A stretch of 64,000 bases of DNA from Cyclobacteriaceae bacterium (GCA_019638355.1 JAHBTY010000003.1:186001-250000), one strand, 5' to 3'; shown: positions 1 through 7,827, counted from the stretch's first letter. Notes: generated by a model not told the origin, from the sequence alone. Program-made: numbers and translations.

Positions 1-1
1 G

Positions 2-391
2 TCAACGAGGCTGGCTCAAAGGTTTAATCTGAAGTTTATTGAGCGATAACTCCCGATTGGTATAAAGTGTTTGAAAAACCTGCTGGTCTTTTTGCAATAC
101 CGGGTCGCGACTTAAAAACTGAAAAATCTGCCGGGTAATATCAAACACTTCTTCTTTTAATTGATAGAAAGCCCATTGGTTGATTTTACGCGAAGTAAGA
201 ATGCCGGAGTTTTTGAGGTACAGTAAATGGCGCGAGGTTTTGGTTTGTGTAAATTCCAGAATATGCTCCAGATCGGTAATGCACATTTCACCGTTGGTCA
301 AAATCAGGTTTAAAATTCGTAACCGCGAAGTATCGGAACAAGCCAGAAAAATTTGAGAACCAAGGTCGATATTGAAATGTTTTAAGCGCAT
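2..391 (-). CDS. ArsR-type winged-helix transcriptional regulator
   Basis: Protein of about 129 residues with an ArsR-like fold. An N-terminal helix reads SQIFLACSDTSRLRILNLIL, followed by a recognition-helix region around TQTKTSRHLLYLKNSG and a beta-wing (residues about 55-75). No metal-binding CxC pair is seen in the recognition helix, so the inducer is unknown. The frame stays open 10 codons further upstream, but those codons overlap a TATCTTAG promoter-like element. I therefore place the start at 391, a few bases downstream of it. The stop codon lies at the very left edge, so the gene is complete but its downstream neighbour is outside the window. Confidence 0.8.
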   Translation of the reverse strand: MRLKHFNIDLGSQIFLACSDTSRLRILNLILTNGEMCITDLEHILEFTQTKTSRHLLYLKNSGILTSRKINQWAFYQLKEEVFDITRQIFQFLSRDPVLQKDQQVFQTLYTNRELSLNKLQIKPLSQPR

Positions 392-402
392 AAACCGGGC
401 CG

Positions 403-410
403 CTAAGATA
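403..410 (-). promoter_or_regulatory. -7 element of the ArsR-type gene
   Basis: On the minus strand the sequence reads TATCTTAG, one mismatch from the Bacteroidota consensus TAnnTTTG. It ends 11 bases before the ATG at 391, which implies a very short or absent leader. The geometry matches better examples elsewhere in the window. Confidence 0.45.
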
Positions 411-457
411 GCAAAAACCATTGGTGGATGGGATTAGGCATAAACAGGAGGAACCTA

Positions 458-465
458 TATATTTG
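458..465 (+). promoter_or_regulatory. -7 element (TATATTTG)
   Basis: Perfect TAnnTTTG match 22 bases upstream of the GTG start at 488. It is the likely promoter of the carboxypeptidase-like regulatory-domain gene. Confidence 0.5.
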
Positions 466-487
466 ATTGATTAAATTTTAAAGAACT

Positions 488-1102
488 GTGCGGAAATTAA
501 TTGGCTTAATCGTTTTTGTAATGGTATGTGCGGGCTCGTTTACCGATGCACAGGCTCAGAGCAAAAGAAGAATTATTCAGCTTTCGGGTTTTGTTAGCGA
601 TAGTGTAAACGTATTGCCAGGCGTGCACATTTATGTGCCGAAGGCTGGCCGTGGTACCAGTACCAGTCCGGCTGGTTTTTTTTCGATGCCCGTATTGGAA
701 GGTGATAGCGTTGTAATTAGTTCAATCGGTTATCACCGTCAACATTACATTGTTCCGAACGGAGCTCCGGATAATCTTACTATTGTAATTGAAATGGTAT
801 CGGATGTTACCTACTTACGCGAAGTACAGATTATGCCGTTTCCTACCGAAGAAGTTTTTAAAGAAGCAGTTTTGGCACTGAATATCCCTATGGACAATGG
901 TATTGACCAAAAAAATATCAATGCAGAATTAATTGCCTTAATGTTAAAAACCACCCCCATGGATGGGGCGGCTAATTATAAGTATTACATGGATCAGTGG
1001 AGTACTTCGGCAGCCGATCGGTTTCAGCCGCGCACCAATCCGTTTCTTAATCCTTTCAACTGGGCCCGATTTATTCGCGATCTGAAACAAAATAAGAAAT
1101 GA
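488..1102 (+). CDS. Exported protein with carboxypeptidase-like regulatory domain
   Basis: 204 residues with a signal peptide (residues 1-23, ending AQAQ). A beta-sandwich CarboxypepD_reg-like domain follows (about residues 30-105: FVSDSVNVLPGVHIYVPKAG, then GFFSMPVLEGDSVVISSIGY). This domain is common at the N-terminus of SusC-type receptors, but here it stands alone. The C-terminal half (residues 110-204) has no motif I recognise. The start is GTG; no ATG gives a better signal peptide. Likely periplasmic or outer-membrane associated; function unknown. Confidence 0.8.
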   Translation: MRKLIGLIVFVMVCAGSFTDAQAQSKRRIIQLSGFVSDSVNVLPGVHIYVPKAGRGTSTSPAGFFSMPVLEGDSVVISSIGYHRQHYIVPNGAPDNLTIVIEMVSDVTYLREVQIMPFPTEEVFKEAVLALNIPMDNGIDQKNINAELIALMLKTTPMDGAANYKYYMDQWSTSAADRFQPRTNPFLNPFNWARFIRDLKQNKK

Positions 1103-1165
1103 GCTTTAGATTAAGAATTTGGTTCATCAATTTTTGCTATACTTGCACCCTCATTTTTTAAGCAT

Positions 1166-1240
1166 CGAGATGTAGCGCAGCCCGGTTAGCGCATCACGTT
1201 AGGGACGTGGAGGCCGGAGGTTCGAATCCTCTCATCTCGA
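1166..1240 (+). tRNA. tRNA-Pro (anticodon AGG)
   Basis: A full cloverleaf can be drawn. The acceptor is CGAGATG/CATCTCG with C1:G72, typical of bacterial tRNA-Pro. The D arm is GCGC/GCGC and the anticodon arm is TCACG-TTAGGGA-CGTGG. A 5-base variable loop is followed by the T arm GGAGG-TTCGAAT-CCTCT and discriminator A. T33 and G37 are in place, which puts AGG at positions 34-36. CCA is not encoded. A TATACTTG promoter-like element lies about 20 bases upstream, and a terminator follows directly. Confidence 0.9.
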
Positions 1241-1245
1241 CACCA

Positions 1246-1275
1246 AAAAAGCCTTTTCTAATGGAAAGGCTTTTT
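1246..1275 (+). terminator. Rho-independent terminator after tRNA-Pro
   Basis: Perfect 11-bp stem AAAAAGCCTTT / AAAGGCTTTTT with an 8-base loop, five bases after the tRNA. The A and T flanks make it potentially bidirectional, so it could also serve the converging minus-strand gene. Confidence 0.8.
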
Positions 1276-1338
1276 GCTATCAGTGGGTGACCTTTAGAAC
1301 AAATTTGACAAGCTCCAAAAGCATGGCCGGGTTGCGGC

Positions 1339-1713
1339 TCACGCAATATACTTTAGTATTACTTGCCGGATTTCGGCATGTACAAACTCCTCTATAACCG
1401 GTGGGTTGGGCCACGATTCTGATTCTTTTGCCTTGCGGATAAGCATAGCATAATGAACCAGATCCAGCGAAGATTCTGAAAGCTGTTTTAAGTCACGTTT
1501 CAAAAATTCAGCCTTCACCTGACTTAGTTTTTGTCCTTCATACAGCTCGGCCAGGTACAAATCCAATTGTTGGTCATTAAATAACTCTTTAATGAGTATT
1601 ACTCTCCGGGTTTGAATATCCTCAATAATCCTGTCGGTATTCCAGGTGGCTAGTGAAGGGGCTTGCATAGACATTTCGGGACTCAAAATACTAAAAAGTA
1701 TGAACTGATACAT
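1339..1713 (-). CDS. Hypothetical protein
   Basis: Up to 124 residues; not recognised. The body is predicted helical and charged (QKLSQVKAEFLKRDLKQLSE), with no signal peptide or membrane segment in the core. Internal ATGs at residues 14 and 16 (start about 1674 or 1668) are plausible alternative starts because the first 13 residues are hydrophobic and unlike the rest. The gene stands alone, between the tRNA terminator and a divergently oriented ExbD gene. Coding potential is supported only by length and composition. Confidence 0.5.
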   Translation of the reverse strand: MYQFILFSILSPEMSMQAPSLATWNTDRIIEDIQTRRVILIKELFNDQQLDLYLAELYEGQKLSQVKAEFLKRDLKQLSESSLDLVHYAMLIRKAKESESWPNPPVIEEFVHAEIRQVILKYIA

Positions 1714-1802
1714 GGCCGACTTGCATCTGCCTGAAATTCAAATGAATTATTTTTTGTGACGATCCTGATCAGGATGCGTTACAAACGCAAAACATATTAT
1801 TT

Positions 1803-2360
1803 ATGAGTCTGCTACGGAAAGTGGGCGGTGTTGAAGTAAACACCAGCTCTATGGCTGATATTGCCTTTTTATTATTAACTTTTTTCTTAACAACTACGGT
1901 TATTAATAATGATAAAGGGCTTACGCTCATGCTGCCGTTGTGGGAAGAACACCCGATTAAAATCGATAAGAATAAACGTAACATGTTTACCATTCAATTA
2001 AATTCAGAAAATAGTTTATTGATAGAAGGTGAGCCTCGAAACAATCTGAATGGTATTACCGAAGAAATCAGGAAATTTATTCTTAACAACAACATTGATC
2101 CCACCTTGTCTGAAAACCCATTGGAAGCCGTTGTTTCACTCAAGACTGACCGGGGTACATCGCACAAAGCATTTGTTGATGCATTGGACGCGATACAAGC
2201 AGCTTACTATGAAATTTATGCCGAGCGTGCCGGTATTTCTGCAAAGGCTTTTCGCGAACTTGATTTGAATGATAGGTCGCAAAAGCGGATTTATGATATG
2301 GCCCGTAAGGATATTCCGATGAATATTTCAATAGCAGAGCCAACTCAGGTTAATAATTAG
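1803..2360 (+). CDS. exbD: ExbD/TolR-family biopolymer transport protein
   Basis: 185 residues. ExbD-type proteins use the proton gradient, with ExbB, to energise TonB or Tol systems at the inner membrane. A short cytoplasmic N-terminus is followed by one membrane helix (about residues 17-36) that carries the essential membrane Asp in SSMADIAFLLLTFFL. A periplasmic domain with a long C-terminal extension follows. In this phylum exbD usually sits in an exbB-exbD-exbD-tonB cluster. Here no exbB or tonB is adjacent, so it is an orphan copy whose partner must be elsewhere. Its stop overlaps the stop of the converging sixA-like gene by 4 bases. Confidence 0.85.
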   Translation: MSLLRKVGGVEVNTSSMADIAFLLLTFFLTTTVINNDKGLTLMLPLWEEHPIKIDKNKRNMFTIQLNSENSLLIEGEPRNNLNGITEEIRKFILNNNIDPTLSENPLEAVVSLKTDRGTSHKAFVDALDAIQAAYYEIYAERAGISAKAFRELDLNDRSQKRIYDMARKDIPMNISIAEPTQVNN

Positions 2361-2866
2361 TCATTTTTACTTTTTGGAAAATCAAAAAACAGTATGTTGC
2401 CGCAACCGAACGAAACATCTTGCCAACGCTTAACCACAAGTTCAGCCCCAACAACACCGCAGGTGGGAATATTATCGATAGTCTGGTTCAGCAACGAGTT
2501 GGCAAACTCCGTAAGACCAGGGTTATGCCCAAACAGCAATACCACTTCTTCACTATCGCGTGGCGAGTCTTTCAGGTTGCGTAAAACATTCAGAATTTCA
2601 TCTTCACTGGCGTGATACAGCTTACGTTCAGTTTTAATTTTAGATTGATCAAAATTTAAAACTTTTGCAATTGCTATACAGGTTGCAAGGGCACGTTCAG
2701 CCGGACTACTAATCATAATATCGGGTGTTACACGCTTTTCTTTTAACCGTTTGCCCATGCGGGGCGCATCTTTTTGTCCGCGTTTATTTAAAGGTCGATC
2801 AAAGTCATCAAGCTCTGGATCATCCCAACTGGATTTTGCATGGCGGATAAGGATTAGTTTTTTCAT
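2357..2866 (-). CDS. SixA-like histidine phosphatase
   Basis: 169 residues of the histidine phosphatase (phosphoglycerate mutase-like) superfamily, short SixA branch. The catalytic RH motif is in LILIRHAKSSW (His9), a second basic site is SSPAERALAT, and the second catalytic His is in LLFGHNPGLTEF. SixA enzymes remove phosphate from phosphohistidine; the substrate here cannot be told from sequence. Cytoplasmic, no signal peptide. Transcribed away from the acyltransferase gene at 2919. Confidence 0.85.
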   Translation of the reverse strand: MKKLILIRHAKSSWDDPELDDFDRPLNKRGQKDAPRMGKRLKEKRVTPDIMISSPAERALATCIAIAKVLNFDQSKIKTERKLYHASEDEILNVLRNLKDSPRDSEEVVLLFGHNPGLTEFANSLLNQTIDNIPTCGVVGAELVVKRWQDVSFGCGNILFFDFPKSKND

Positions 2867-2901
2867 GGAATGTAAACAACTTCTAAATTAAGCAAAGCCT
2901 G

Positions 2902-2909
2902 TATCTTTG
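2902..2909 (+). promoter_or_regulatory. -7 element (TATCTTTG)
   Basis: Perfect TAnnTTTG match whose last base lies 9 bases before the ATG at 2919. It overlaps an in-frame TTG upstream of that ATG, which argues that the TTG is promoter rather than coding sequence. Confidence 0.65.
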
Positions 2910-2918
2910 CGTTGCTTT

Positions 2919-3839
2919 ATGAAAAAACGCCCGGTAAAAAAACGGATCAAGTACACGGCACTTTATTACTTCATTCGGTTTTTGATTTTTTTCTCAAACC
3001 TGCTGCCGCGCAAAGCCTGGCTTACTTTCTGTGGCTGGTTGGGTAAGCTTGCCTATTCTTTTTCTCCTAAGCCTCGCGAACGCACCATCTATCACCTGGG
3101 CCTGGCTTATAGTGGCAAAAAATCTACCCGCGAAATACTTGATCTCAGCAAGCAGGTGTTTGTTATGTTAGGTAAAAATGCAGGCGAGATTCTGCGATCG
3201 TTAAAAGTAAAATCCCTTGCTGATCTTGAAAAATTTTTAGTTACCGAAGGTCTTGAGAATTATGAGCGCGCACATGCCAAAGGCAAAGGCGTTATGTTTC
3301 TTACCTCGCATGTTGGTGCTTTCGATCTACAGGTAACCAATATGGCACTGCGCGGTCTGAAACCCAACATTATTGGGACAGCTTTGAAAGATGAACGATT
3401 AAACGAACTCTTGTTTGAATACCGCAATGCGTTTGGCGCAATTGCTATTGAACGGGGTAAAGAGAGTGTAAGGTTATTTAAAATTCTAAAGTCGGGTGGA
3501 TCCATCGCCATTCTGATCGATCAGGATACGAAAGTGAAAAGCCGCTTTGTTAATTTTTTTGGGATGCCAGCAGCAACGCCAATAGGAGCAACTGTATTGG
3601 CATTGCGAACCGGTTGTGCCGTGGTGCCAACCTATATTTATTTGGGTGAGGATGGGAAGCAGCACATGTGCATCTTACCCGAAATTCCGTTGGTGATAAC
3701 GGGTGATGAAGAAACAGATCTGGTTGTAAACACGCAGAACTTTACCAATGTAACTGAACAAATAGTACGCGAACACCCTGAACAATGGGTGTGGATGCAC
3801 GAGCGCTGGAAGACAAAGCCGGGGGAGGAGATTCGATGA
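2919..3839 (+). CDS. LpxL/HtrB-family lysophospholipid or lipid A acyltransferase
   Basis: 306 residues. Members transfer an acyl chain to lipid A precursors or related lipids at the inner face of the cytoplasmic membrane. There is an N-terminal hydrophobic anchor (about residues 12-30) and the HX4D catalytic motif in SHVGAFDL. Further conserved blocks are IERGKESVRLFKIL, IAILIDQD and the C-terminal WVWMHERWKTKP typical of the family. The start at 2919 is chosen over an in-frame TTG 12 bases upstream because that codon belongs to the -7 promoter element. Confidence 0.85.
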   Translation: MKKRPVKKRIKYTALYYFIRFLIFFSNLLPRKAWLTFCGWLGKLAYSFSPKPRERTIYHLGLAYSGKKSTREILDLSKQVFVMLGKNAGEILRSLKVKSLADLEKFLVTEGLENYERAHAKGKGVMFLTSHVGAFDLQVTNMALRGLKPNIIGTALKDERLNELLFEYRNAFGAIAIERGKESVRLFKILKSGGSIAILIDQDTKVKSRFVNFFGMPAATPIGATVLALRTGCAVVPTYIYLGEDGKQHMCILPEIPLVITGDEETDLVVNTQNFTNVTEQIVREHPEQWVWMHERWKTKPGEEIR

Positions 3840-3874
3840 TTTCGGATTCAAAATTTTAAATCCTGAATTCGAAA

Positions 3875-4243
3875 TTATTTCTTGAAAACAAAGTAAACAG
3901 CCAGGATCAAAAAGATAAATCCGATTAAATGATTCCACCGAAAGGTTTCGGTTTTGAAGAATAACAAGGAGAACACCACAAATACAACCAGCGTAATTAC
4001 TTCCTGCATTACTTTTAGCTCCATTAATGAAAACGGGCCACCATTTTCTTTGAAGCCAATGCGGTTGGCGGGTACTTGTAAGATGTATTCAAACAAGGCA
4101 ATACCCCAGCTAATCAAAATGATTGCCACCAGGCCCAGGTTCTTGCCCCAACTCATATCCTTAAACTTCAAATGACCATACCAGGCGAAGGTCATGAAGG
4201 TGTTGCTGAGCACAAGTAGAATGATGGTGTAGAATGCTTTCAT
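3875..4243 (-). CDS. DUF486 (DMT-like) small membrane protein
   Basis: About 122 residues with four predicted membrane helices, matching the DUF486 family. Characteristic blocks are FMTFAWYGHLKF, a FEYILQVPANRIG segment and LMELKVMQEVITL. The family belongs to the drug/metabolite transporter superfamily; its substrate is unknown. The frame extends 14 codons upstream, but those codons fall in an intergenic inverted repeat, so the ATG at 4243 is preferred and matches the usual family length. It lies downstream of ettA on the same strand, separated by that repeat. Confidence 0.8.
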   Translation of the reverse strand: MKAFYTIILLVLSNTFMTFAWYGHLKFKDMSWGKNLGLVAIILISWGIALFEYILQVPANRIGFKENGGPFSLMELKVMQEVITLVVFVVFSLLFFKTETFRWNHLIGFIFLILAVYFVFKK

Positions 4244-4280
4244 ATACCAATTTGCAATTGACAACCCCGATAGCAATCGA

Positions 4281-4326
4281 GACAATTGACAAGTATCAAG
4301 TTGTCAATTGATACTTGTCAATTGTC
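4281..4326. repeat. Perfect 19-bp inverted repeat between ettA and DUF486 gene
   Basis: Arms 4281-4299 and 4308-4326 are exact reverse complements (core ACAATTGACAAGTATCAA) around an 8-base loop. Further CAATTGACAA-type half copies lie on both sides. It begins 4 bases after the ettA stop. On the minus strand it could act as a terminator or mRNA-end stem, but no T run follows. Confidence 0.75.
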
Positions 4327-4329
4327 AAT

Positions 4330-6012
4330 TTATTTAACAAGTTTTTTATACCTGATGCGATGTGGTTGATCATCGCCCACGCGCTTCTTGCGATTTTCTT
4401 CGTACTCACTAAAAGTTCCTTCATACCAGAACATTTGCGAATCGCCTTCAAAGGCAAGAATGTGCGTACACACCCGATCGAGGAACCAACGGTCGTGCGA
4501 GATAATTACGGCACAGCCACCAAAGTTTTCCAGTGCTTCTTCCAGTGCGCGCAGTGTGTTTACATCCAAATCGTTGGTAGGTTCATCCAACAACAATAAG
4601 TTACCACCTTGCTTTAGTGCAATAGCCAAGTGCGCACGGTTGCGCATCCCACCCGAAAGTTCTTTTACTTTTTTCTGTTGATCGGTTCCGCTAAAATTAA
4701 ACTTGCTTACATAGGCACGCGAGTTAATTTCCTTACCACCCACCATAATCAAATCTTGCCCACCGGTTATTGCCTGAAACACGGTGTCTTCCGGTTTTAA
4801 ATCATCGTGTTCCTGATCTACATAAGCAATCTTTACTGTTTCACCCACTTCAAATGTTCCGGCATCGGGTTTCAATTGACCGGTAATCATTTTGAACAAT
4901 GTAGTTTTACCGGCACCATTCGGCCCGATAATTCCCACAATGCCCGCAGGAGGAAGTGAGAACGTTAAATTTTCGTACAACAACTTATCGCCAAATGCTT
5001 TTGACACTCCGTGGGCTTCAATAACCTTGTTACCCAAACGCGGACCGGGCGGAATAAACAATTCTAGCTTGTCTTCTTTCTCGCGCGTTTCCTGGCTCAT
5101 TAGTTTATCGTACGCACTTAAGCGCGCTTTACCTTTTGCATGGCGGCCTTTCGGGCTCATGCGCACCCACTCTAATTCGCGCTCCAACGCTTTCTGACGT
5201 TTCGATTCTGTTTTTTCTTCTTGAGCTAAACGTTTTTGTTTTTGATCCAGCCAGCTTGAATAATTTCCTTTCCAGGGAATTCCTTCTCCGCGATCAAGTT
5301 CCAGAATCCAACCGGCCACGTTATCCAAAAAGTATCGGTCGTGCGTTACCGCGATGATGGTTCCTTTGTATTGGCGTAAGTGTTCTTCCAACCAGTGTAC
5401 CGACTCGGCATCTAAGTGGTTGGTAGGTTCGTCCAACAATAACACATCGGGTGTTTGTAACAACAACCGACACAAAGCAACTCTTCTTTTCTCACCACCA
5501 GAAAGATGTTCTACTTTGGCATCGGGTGGAGGACAACGCAGAGCATCCATAGCGCGTTCCAGTTTATGATCGAGTTCCCATGCGTTTACGGCATCTAGTT
5601 TTTCCTGCACTTCGCCCTGGCGGCTGATGAGCTTGTCCATCTTATCCGGATCTTCCAACACTTCCGGGTCGGCAAATTTTTCGTTGATGGCTTCAAATTC
5701 TTTTAAGAGTGCCACCACATCTTTCACACCTTCTTCAACAATTTCTTTTACCGTTTTGGTTTTATCCAACTGCGGCTCCTGCTCTAAGTACCCAACCGAA
5801 TACCCCAAATCGGAAACAACTTCGCCTTGAAACTCCTTATCAATACCGGCAATAATCCGCAAGAGCGATGACTTACCCGAGCCATTTAAACCCAGCACAC
5901 CAATTTTGGCTCCGTAGAAAAAAGAGAGGTAAATATTTTTTAGAACTTGTTTTTGGGGCGGGTAAATCTTGTTTACGCCCGTCATCGAGAAAATTATTTT
6001 TTCGTCTGCCAT
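4330..6012 (-). CDS. ettA: Energy-dependent translational throttle protein EttA (ABC-F ATPase)
   Basis: 560 residues, close to the usual EttA length. Two ATP-binding cassettes are present: Walker A GLNGSGKSS with signature LSGGEKRRVALCR and LLLDEPTNHLD in the first; GPNGAGKTT, LSGGMRNRAHLA and LLLDEPTNDLD in the second. An arm segment in the first cassette and an inter-domain linker rich in charged residues (QKALERELEWVRMSPKGRHA) are diagnostic for EttA. There are no membrane helices. ABC-F proteins bind the ribosomal E site; EttA gates the first elongation step according to energy level. It appears monocistronic. Confidence 0.93.
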   Translation of the reverse strand: MADEKIIFSMTGVNKIYPPQKQVLKNIYLSFFYGAKIGVLGLNGSGKSSLLRIIAGIDKEFQGEVVSDLGYSVGYLEQEPQLDKTKTVKEIVEEGVKDVVALLKEFEAINEKFADPEVLEDPDKMDKLISRQGEVQEKLDAVNAWELDHKLERAMDALRCPPPDAKVEHLSGGEKRRVALCRLLLQTPDVLLLDEPTNHLDAESVHWLEEHLRQYKGTIIAVTHDRYFLDNVAGWILELDRGEGIPWKGNYSSWLDQKQKRLAQEEKTESKRQKALERELEWVRMSPKGRHAKGKARLSAYDKLMSQETREKEDKLELFIPPGPRLGNKVIEAHGVSKAFGDKLLYENLTFSLPPAGIVGIIGPNGAGKTTLFKMITGQLKPDAGTFEVGETVKIAYVDQEHDDLKPEDTVFQAITGGQDLIMVGGKEINSRAYVSKFNFSGTDQQKKVKELSGGMRNRAHLAIALKQGGNLLLLDEPTNDLDVNTLRALEEALENFGGCAVIISHDRWFLDRVCTHILAFEGDSQMFWYEGTFSEYEENRKKRVGDDQPHRIRYKKLVK

Positions 6013-6160
6013 GGGTAGTGAATATTAAATGGGAACGCAAATATGGCGTTTTTGAGTCAATATCCACAGGTATGCCCGAATGGTATAAAGCCCGGAATCG
6101 GTTACTTTCTTAAATCTGGAACAATCGACTCGCAACTCTTGACTATGGGGTATTTAATTT

Positions 6161-6168
6161 TATTTTTG
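6161..6168 (+). promoter_or_regulatory. -7 element (TATTTTTG) with -33 TTG
   Basis: Perfect TAnnTTTG, with a TTG (6139-6141) 19 bases upstream at the expected -33 position. The following leader contains GGGAGGA about 10 bases before the ATG at 6198, one of the few Shine-Dalgarno-like sequences in this window. Confidence 0.6.
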
Positions 6169-6197
6169 CGGAAAATTTAATCGGGAGGACAACCACT

Positions 6198-6419
6198 ATG
6201 TATTGGACACTTGAATTAGCCTCGTACCTGGAAGACGCACCCTGGCCGGCAACAAAAGATGAGTTGATTGACTTCTCCATACGCTCAGGCGCACCGCTCG
6301 AGGTAGTGGAAAACCTGCAAGAGTTGGAAGACGATGGTCAACCTTATGAAAGCATTGAAGAGATTTGGCCGGATTACCCGACTAAAGAAGATTTCTTTTT
6401 TAACGAAGACGAGTATTAA
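6198..6419 (+). CDS. DUF2795 domain-containing protein
   Basis: 73 residues, acidic, beginning MYWTLELASYLEDAPWPATK and ending in an acidic tail (KEDFFFNEDEY). This is a short, strongly conserved member of the DUF2795 family, widespread in Bacteroidota and of unknown function. No membrane segment. It has its own promoter (6161), an unusual Shine-Dalgarno-like leader and its own terminator. A small, highly conserved monocistronic gene with a ribosome-binding site suggests steady, high expression (inference). Confidence 0.88.
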   Translation: MYWTLELASYLEDAPWPATKDELIDFSIRSGAPLEVVENLQELEDDGQPYESIEEIWPDYPTKEDFFFNEDEY

Positions 6420-6451
6420 GAGACTTTAGTCGTTAGTATTGAGTAGATAGT

Positions 6452-6471
6452 GGGGCTGGGCCCCTTTTTTT
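6452..6471 (+). terminator. Rho-independent terminator after the DUF2795 gene
   Basis: GC stem GGGGC / GCCCC with a 3-base loop, followed by seven T. It lies between the converging DUF2795 and ispD genes. Confidence 0.75.
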
Positions 6472-6483
6472 ATTTCTGATCTT

Positions 6484-7158
6484 CTAGCGCCTGTTTTTCA
6501 CCAGCGCTTCGGCCACAATCAAATCCTCAGGCGTAGTAATCTTGATGTTTTCGTAGCTGCCTTCAAAGAGAGAAATAGTGTGGCCTAACTTTTCCACTAC
6601 ACTTGCATCGTCCGTCATGGTAACATCTTCTTTCAATTGGTAGGCTTGTTTGATCAGATCAATTGAAAAAGTTTGCGGAGTTTGAATGAGGCGAAAGCGT
6701 GAACGATCCATTGCTTTTGCATTGTCCTGATCCGTCATGCGGATGGATTCTTTCAAACGCACGGCTGCTACTGCCGATTGATGTACAGCCGCCAACCGGA
6801 ACGAGGCCCCAATAATATCTTCACTTACCAGCGGTCGCACCCCATCGTGAATGGCTACTAGTCCGGGGCCGGTAATTTTTTCTAATCCATTCTTTACGGA
6901 TTGAAACCGGGTTTCGCCACCTTTTTGCAAAAGAATTGGTTTCGTGAAGTTGTGTTTTTTGCAGATGTCGTACCAGATCGCGAAATCATCTTCTGGCAAT
7001 ACCAACACGATGGTAATATTTTCTGAATACCGGTAAAACGCTTCCAACGTGTGCAGCAGAATAGGTTTACCGGTTAGTTCCAGAAACTGTTTCGGCAATT
7101 TGCTTTTAATGCGCGTGCCTTTGCCACCGGCAACAATAAGGGCGTATTCAGAATTCAT
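6484..7158 (-). CDS. ispD: 2-C-methyl-D-erythritol 4-phosphate cytidylyltransferase
   Basis: 224 residues, full family length. IspD joins CTP and MEP to give CDP-ME, the third step of the MEP isoprenoid pathway. The N-terminal nucleotide-binding loop is ALIVAGGKGTRIKSKLPKQF. Conserved blocks include VAIHDGVRPLVS, the RLIQTPQTF segment and MTDDASVVEKLG. Cytoplasmic. Its start lies inside the end of hepT (11-base overlap), so it is the third gene of a mntA-hepT-ispD string. An essential gene translated behind a toxin gene is unusual. Confidence 0.93.
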   Translation of the reverse strand: MNSEYALIVAGGKGTRIKSKLPKQFLELTGKPILLHTLEAFYRYSENITIVLVLPEDDFAIWYDICKKHNFTKPILLQKGGETRFQSVKNGLEKITGPGLVAIHDGVRPLVSEDIIGASFRLAAVHQSAVAAVRLKESIRMTDQDNAKAMDRSRFRLIQTPQTFSIDLIKQAYQLKEDVTMTDDASVVEKLGHTISLFEGSYENIKITTPEDLIVAEALVKNRR

Positions 7159-7501
7159 CAGGAGAATTTTGAAGTATTTCGTGAGGAACTTTTTTAAGTT
7201 CAGGCAAGTAGATATCGCGAATTCTCCACACGATCTCTAAAGTGATCATATCATATTCATGAACCAGAATGTGGCGGCATCGAATTATTCGACTCCATTC
7301 TACTTGCTGGTATTTATCGCGATATTCTTTTGATAGGCGATTTGAAGCTTCGCCAATTACAATGAGTTTATAAACAATCGCGGCTTGAGCTTTTTTGTCA
7401 GATGTGAATTGGTCATACGTCTGACCTTCCGTAAAACTCTCAACATCAGCAATGGCGTTAAGAATATCAATAATAAGTAATCGTTGTAATTTCTTAGACA
7501 T
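7148..7501 (-). CDS. hepT: HepT-like toxin (HEPN, DUF86)
   Basis: 117 residues, all-helical HEPN protein. The conserved RX4HXY active site is visible as RHILVHEY near residues 80-87. HepT toxins are RNases that are silenced when the partner MntA adenylylates the Tyr of this motif. It overlaps mntA by 8 bases and ispD by 11 bases, indicating translational coupling. The motif is intact, so the toxin is predicted active. Confidence 0.88.
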   Translation of the reverse strand: MSKKLQRLLIIDILNAIADVESFTEGQTYDQFTSDKKAQAAIVYKLIVIGEASNRLSKEYRDKYQQVEWSRIIRCRHILVHEYDMITLEIVWRIRDIYLPELKKVPHEILQNSPDEF

Positions 7502-7784
7502 CTATTGCATCAGCTTCAATATAAGGCCGGTAGTGAGGTTTTAAGTATTTTCTTGAAATCAAATCAACTTTTTTAACTCGAAGTAGATTTTCCAGATATT
7601 CAACTAAATCAACTATTTCAAGCCCGATTGGCCCATTAAATTCTACAAGCAAATCCACATCACTCTCAGACGTTTGTTCGCCACGCGCAAACGATCCAAA
7701 TAAAGCCAGGCTTGCAACGGGGTATTTTTTTTGGATTTCGGCCTTATGAGCCCGGAGTATGGTAAGAATGTCTTCCCGCGTCAT
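7494..7784 (-). CDS. mntA: MntA-like nucleotidyltransferase antitoxin
   Basis: 96 residues with a minimal nucleotidyltransferase domain. The GSX10DXD motif is intact: GSFARGEQTSESDVDLL. MntA family members transfer AMP from ATP to the Tyr of HepT and so neutralise it. This is the first gene of the mntA-hepT-ispD string. A TAACTTTA promoter-like element lies just before the start, back to back with the promoter of the gene at 7828. Confidence 0.88.
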   Translation of the reverse strand: MTREDILTILRAHKAEIQKKYPVASLALFGSFARGEQTSESDVDLLVEFNGPIGLEIVDLVEYLENLLRVKKVDLISRKYLKPHYRPYIEADAIDV

Positions 7785-7816
7785 GCTGTAAAGTTATAAA
7801 AAACCGAGTTAAAGAT

Positions 7817-7824
7817 TATTTTTG
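7817..7824 (+). promoter_or_regulatory. -7 element (TATTTTTG)
   Basis: Perfect TAnnTTTG ending 3 bases before the ATG at 7828. The transcript is expected to be leaderless. An in-frame TTG at 7822 is part of this element and is not taken as the start. Confidence 0.6.
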
Positions 7825-7827
7825 TAT

